DNA from: Opitutaceae bacterium
GTDB taxonomy: Bacteria; Verrucomicrobiota; Verrucomicrobiia; Opitutales; Opitutaceae
Direction: 5' to 3'
Length of the DNA: 41,186 bases
Assembly: GCA_017994935.1 (NCBI GenBank)
Contig: JAGOJU010000029.1
Coordinates: 1-41,186, forward strand
In this document: positions 40,371 to 41,186 of the stretch, in pieces
Layout of the letters: each line of letters opens with the position of its first letter
Numbering within the stretch: position 1 is the first letter of the stretch
The notes under the pieces: generated by a model
What the model was told of the DNA's origin: nothing
What the model saw: only the letters and a program-made list of their open reading frames with translations
Database searches by the model: none
Program-made: the position numbers and the translations under genes

Positions 40371-41186
40371 TCAAATGAGGAGCAGGGCGGGCTTCTCCAG
40401 GAGGTCCCTGAGCGCCACGAGGAATTGGGCACCGATCGCACCATCGACCACACGGTGATCACAGGAAAGCGTGAGCGTCATGCGTTGACCGATCACGATA
40501 CGATCCTCTTCGACCACCGGCTTCTTGACCGTGGTTCCGACAGCGAGGATGGCTGCGTTGGGTGGATTGATGATCGCAGAAAATCTGTCGATGCCCATCA
40601 TTCCGAGGTTGCTGACGCAGAAGGTGCCGCCCGTGAACTGGTCGGGCTTGAGTTTCTTTTCCTTGGCCAGCCTGCCGAGAGCCTTGGCTTCGGCACTGAT
40701 TCCAAAAATCGACTTCAGGTGGGCGTCGCGGACAACCGGGGTGATCAATCCGTCATCGATCGCAACGGCGAAGGATACATGGGCGGCGCCGAAATAGCGG
40801 ATCTGCGTCTGTTCCCAGGAGGCATTCACCGCCGGCACACGCCGCAAGGCCTCCGCCGATGCCTTGAGAACGAAATCGTTGACCGACAGTTTGACTCCCT
40901 CCTTTTCGAGCGCGCCATTGAGCTGCACCCTCAAGGCGAGCAGCGGACCGGCATCGACTTCGACATCTAGGTAGAAATGGGGGATCTGTGTCTTGGATTC
41001 CAGCAGCCGCCTGGCGATGACCCCACGCATGGTGGAAACCTGCACAGCGCGTTCCTCCTGAATCGGACCCTTGGCGGAAAGGGTGGAGACAAGCGTGGCA
41101 CCGCTCCTCGTACCCGCGCCTGATCCACCTTTGGCCGAACCGGATTTCTCGGCAGCGAGGATGTCCGTCCGGACGATGCGACCGCC
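40371..41186 (-). CDS. 2-oxoacid dehydrogenase E2 acyltransferase, N-terminal part missing
   Basis: The frame is open to the window edge on the minus strand, so about 271 C-terminal residues are seen and lipoyl domain(s) lie outside. The first visible residues (GGRIVRTDILAAEKSG) are the end of the E3/E1-binding domain. After a Gly/Ser/Ala-rich linker the catalytic domain starts near VSTMRGVIARRLLESK and contains YLDVEVDAGPLLALR, FAVAIDDGLITPVV and FCVSNLGMMGIDRFSAIINPP. The active-site motif CDHRVVDGAIGAQF carries the catalytic His and Asp near the C-terminus. It is the core of a pyruvate, 2-oxoglutarate or branched-chain complex. The short linker suggests PdhC, but this is inference. It ends tail to tail with the TgpA-like gene. 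Confidence 0.93.
   Translation of the reverse strand, partial: GGRIVRTDILAAEKSGSAKGGSGAGTRSGATLVSTLSAKGPIQEERAVQVSTMRGVIARRLLESKTQIPHFYLDVEVDAGPLLALRVQLNGALEKEGVKLSVNDFVLKASAEALRRVPAVNASWEQTQIRYFGAAHVSFAVAIDDGLITPVVRDAHLKSIFGISAEAKALGRLAKEKKLKPDQFTGGTFCVSNLGMMGIDRFSAIINPPNAAILAVGTTVKKPVVEEDRIVIGQRMTLTLSCDHRVVDGAIGAQFLVALRDLLEKPALLLI

Overview
The window is a GC-rich bacterial chromosome segment of mostly housekeeping genes, with one small accessory cluster. The source is most likely a verrucomicrobial bacterium of the Opitutaceae type (inference). The pointers are a ThuA plus Pirellula/Verrucomicrobium-type dehydrogenase plus cupredoxin fusion, side-by-side RNase HIII and HII genes, weak Shine-Dalgarno sequences, frequent GTG starts, and a mix of envelope genes typical of Gram-negative bacteria. 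No transposase, integrase, CRISPR array or rRNA was seen.

Layout. 1-3051 (+): the 3' part of a SurA/PpiD-like periplasmic foldase, then a TolC-type outer-membrane protein. 3105-8475 (-): ThuA/dehydrogenase/azurin fusion, sugar-phosphate isomerase, miaA. 8615-9532: CBS-domain protein (-) with its terminator, then a 379-base divergent gap with several consecutive stem-loops that no gene explains. 9533-10640 (+): trmL-like methylase and a YcfL-like lipoprotein. 10632-13029 (-): CPBP protease, thiL and tsaE, overlapping or nearly so. 13307-14248 (+): zinc-ribbon methyltransferase; 14224-15342 (-): mutY, overlapping it tail to tail. 15520-20237 (+): RNase HIII, RNase HII, a soluble PAS histidine kinase and its NtrC-type sigma-54 regulator. 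20316-24775 (+): tRNA-Gly(GCC), purE, a methyltransferase with regulatory domain and a strong terminator, a GT2 glycosyltransferase and an AEC transporter. 24783-26913 (-): a POT peptide transporter with a 2OG-Fe(II) oxygenase one base downstream.

27085-28668 (+) is the accessory island and the most interesting part. Two tiny tandem genes each begin with a 15-residue leader ending in Gly-Gly, of the colicin V/class II bacteriocin type. They are followed by an intercistronic hairpin, a 37-residue single-span membrane peptide (possible immunity factor) and a NarL/LuxR-type regulator whose receiver has lost its phosphorylation residues. A 17-bp palindrome lies 38 bases before the first peptide gene, and a related half-site lies at a similar distance before the regulator. 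No C39-peptidase exporter is in the window. I read this as a candidate two-peptide microcin or signalling-peptide locus (inference).

28716-32336 (-): yggS, SirB1-like protein, aroE and prepilin peptidase, probably one operon. 32358-34848 (+): a CysB-like LysR regulator with a good promoter, a TlpA-like lipoprotein and an EamA permease. 34983-40312 (+): an MTAP/PNP-family phosphorylase, then MoxR ATPase, DUF58 protein and TgpA-like transglutaminase. 40371-41186 (-): the catalytic end of a 2-oxoacid dehydrogenase E2 subunit, cut by the window edge.
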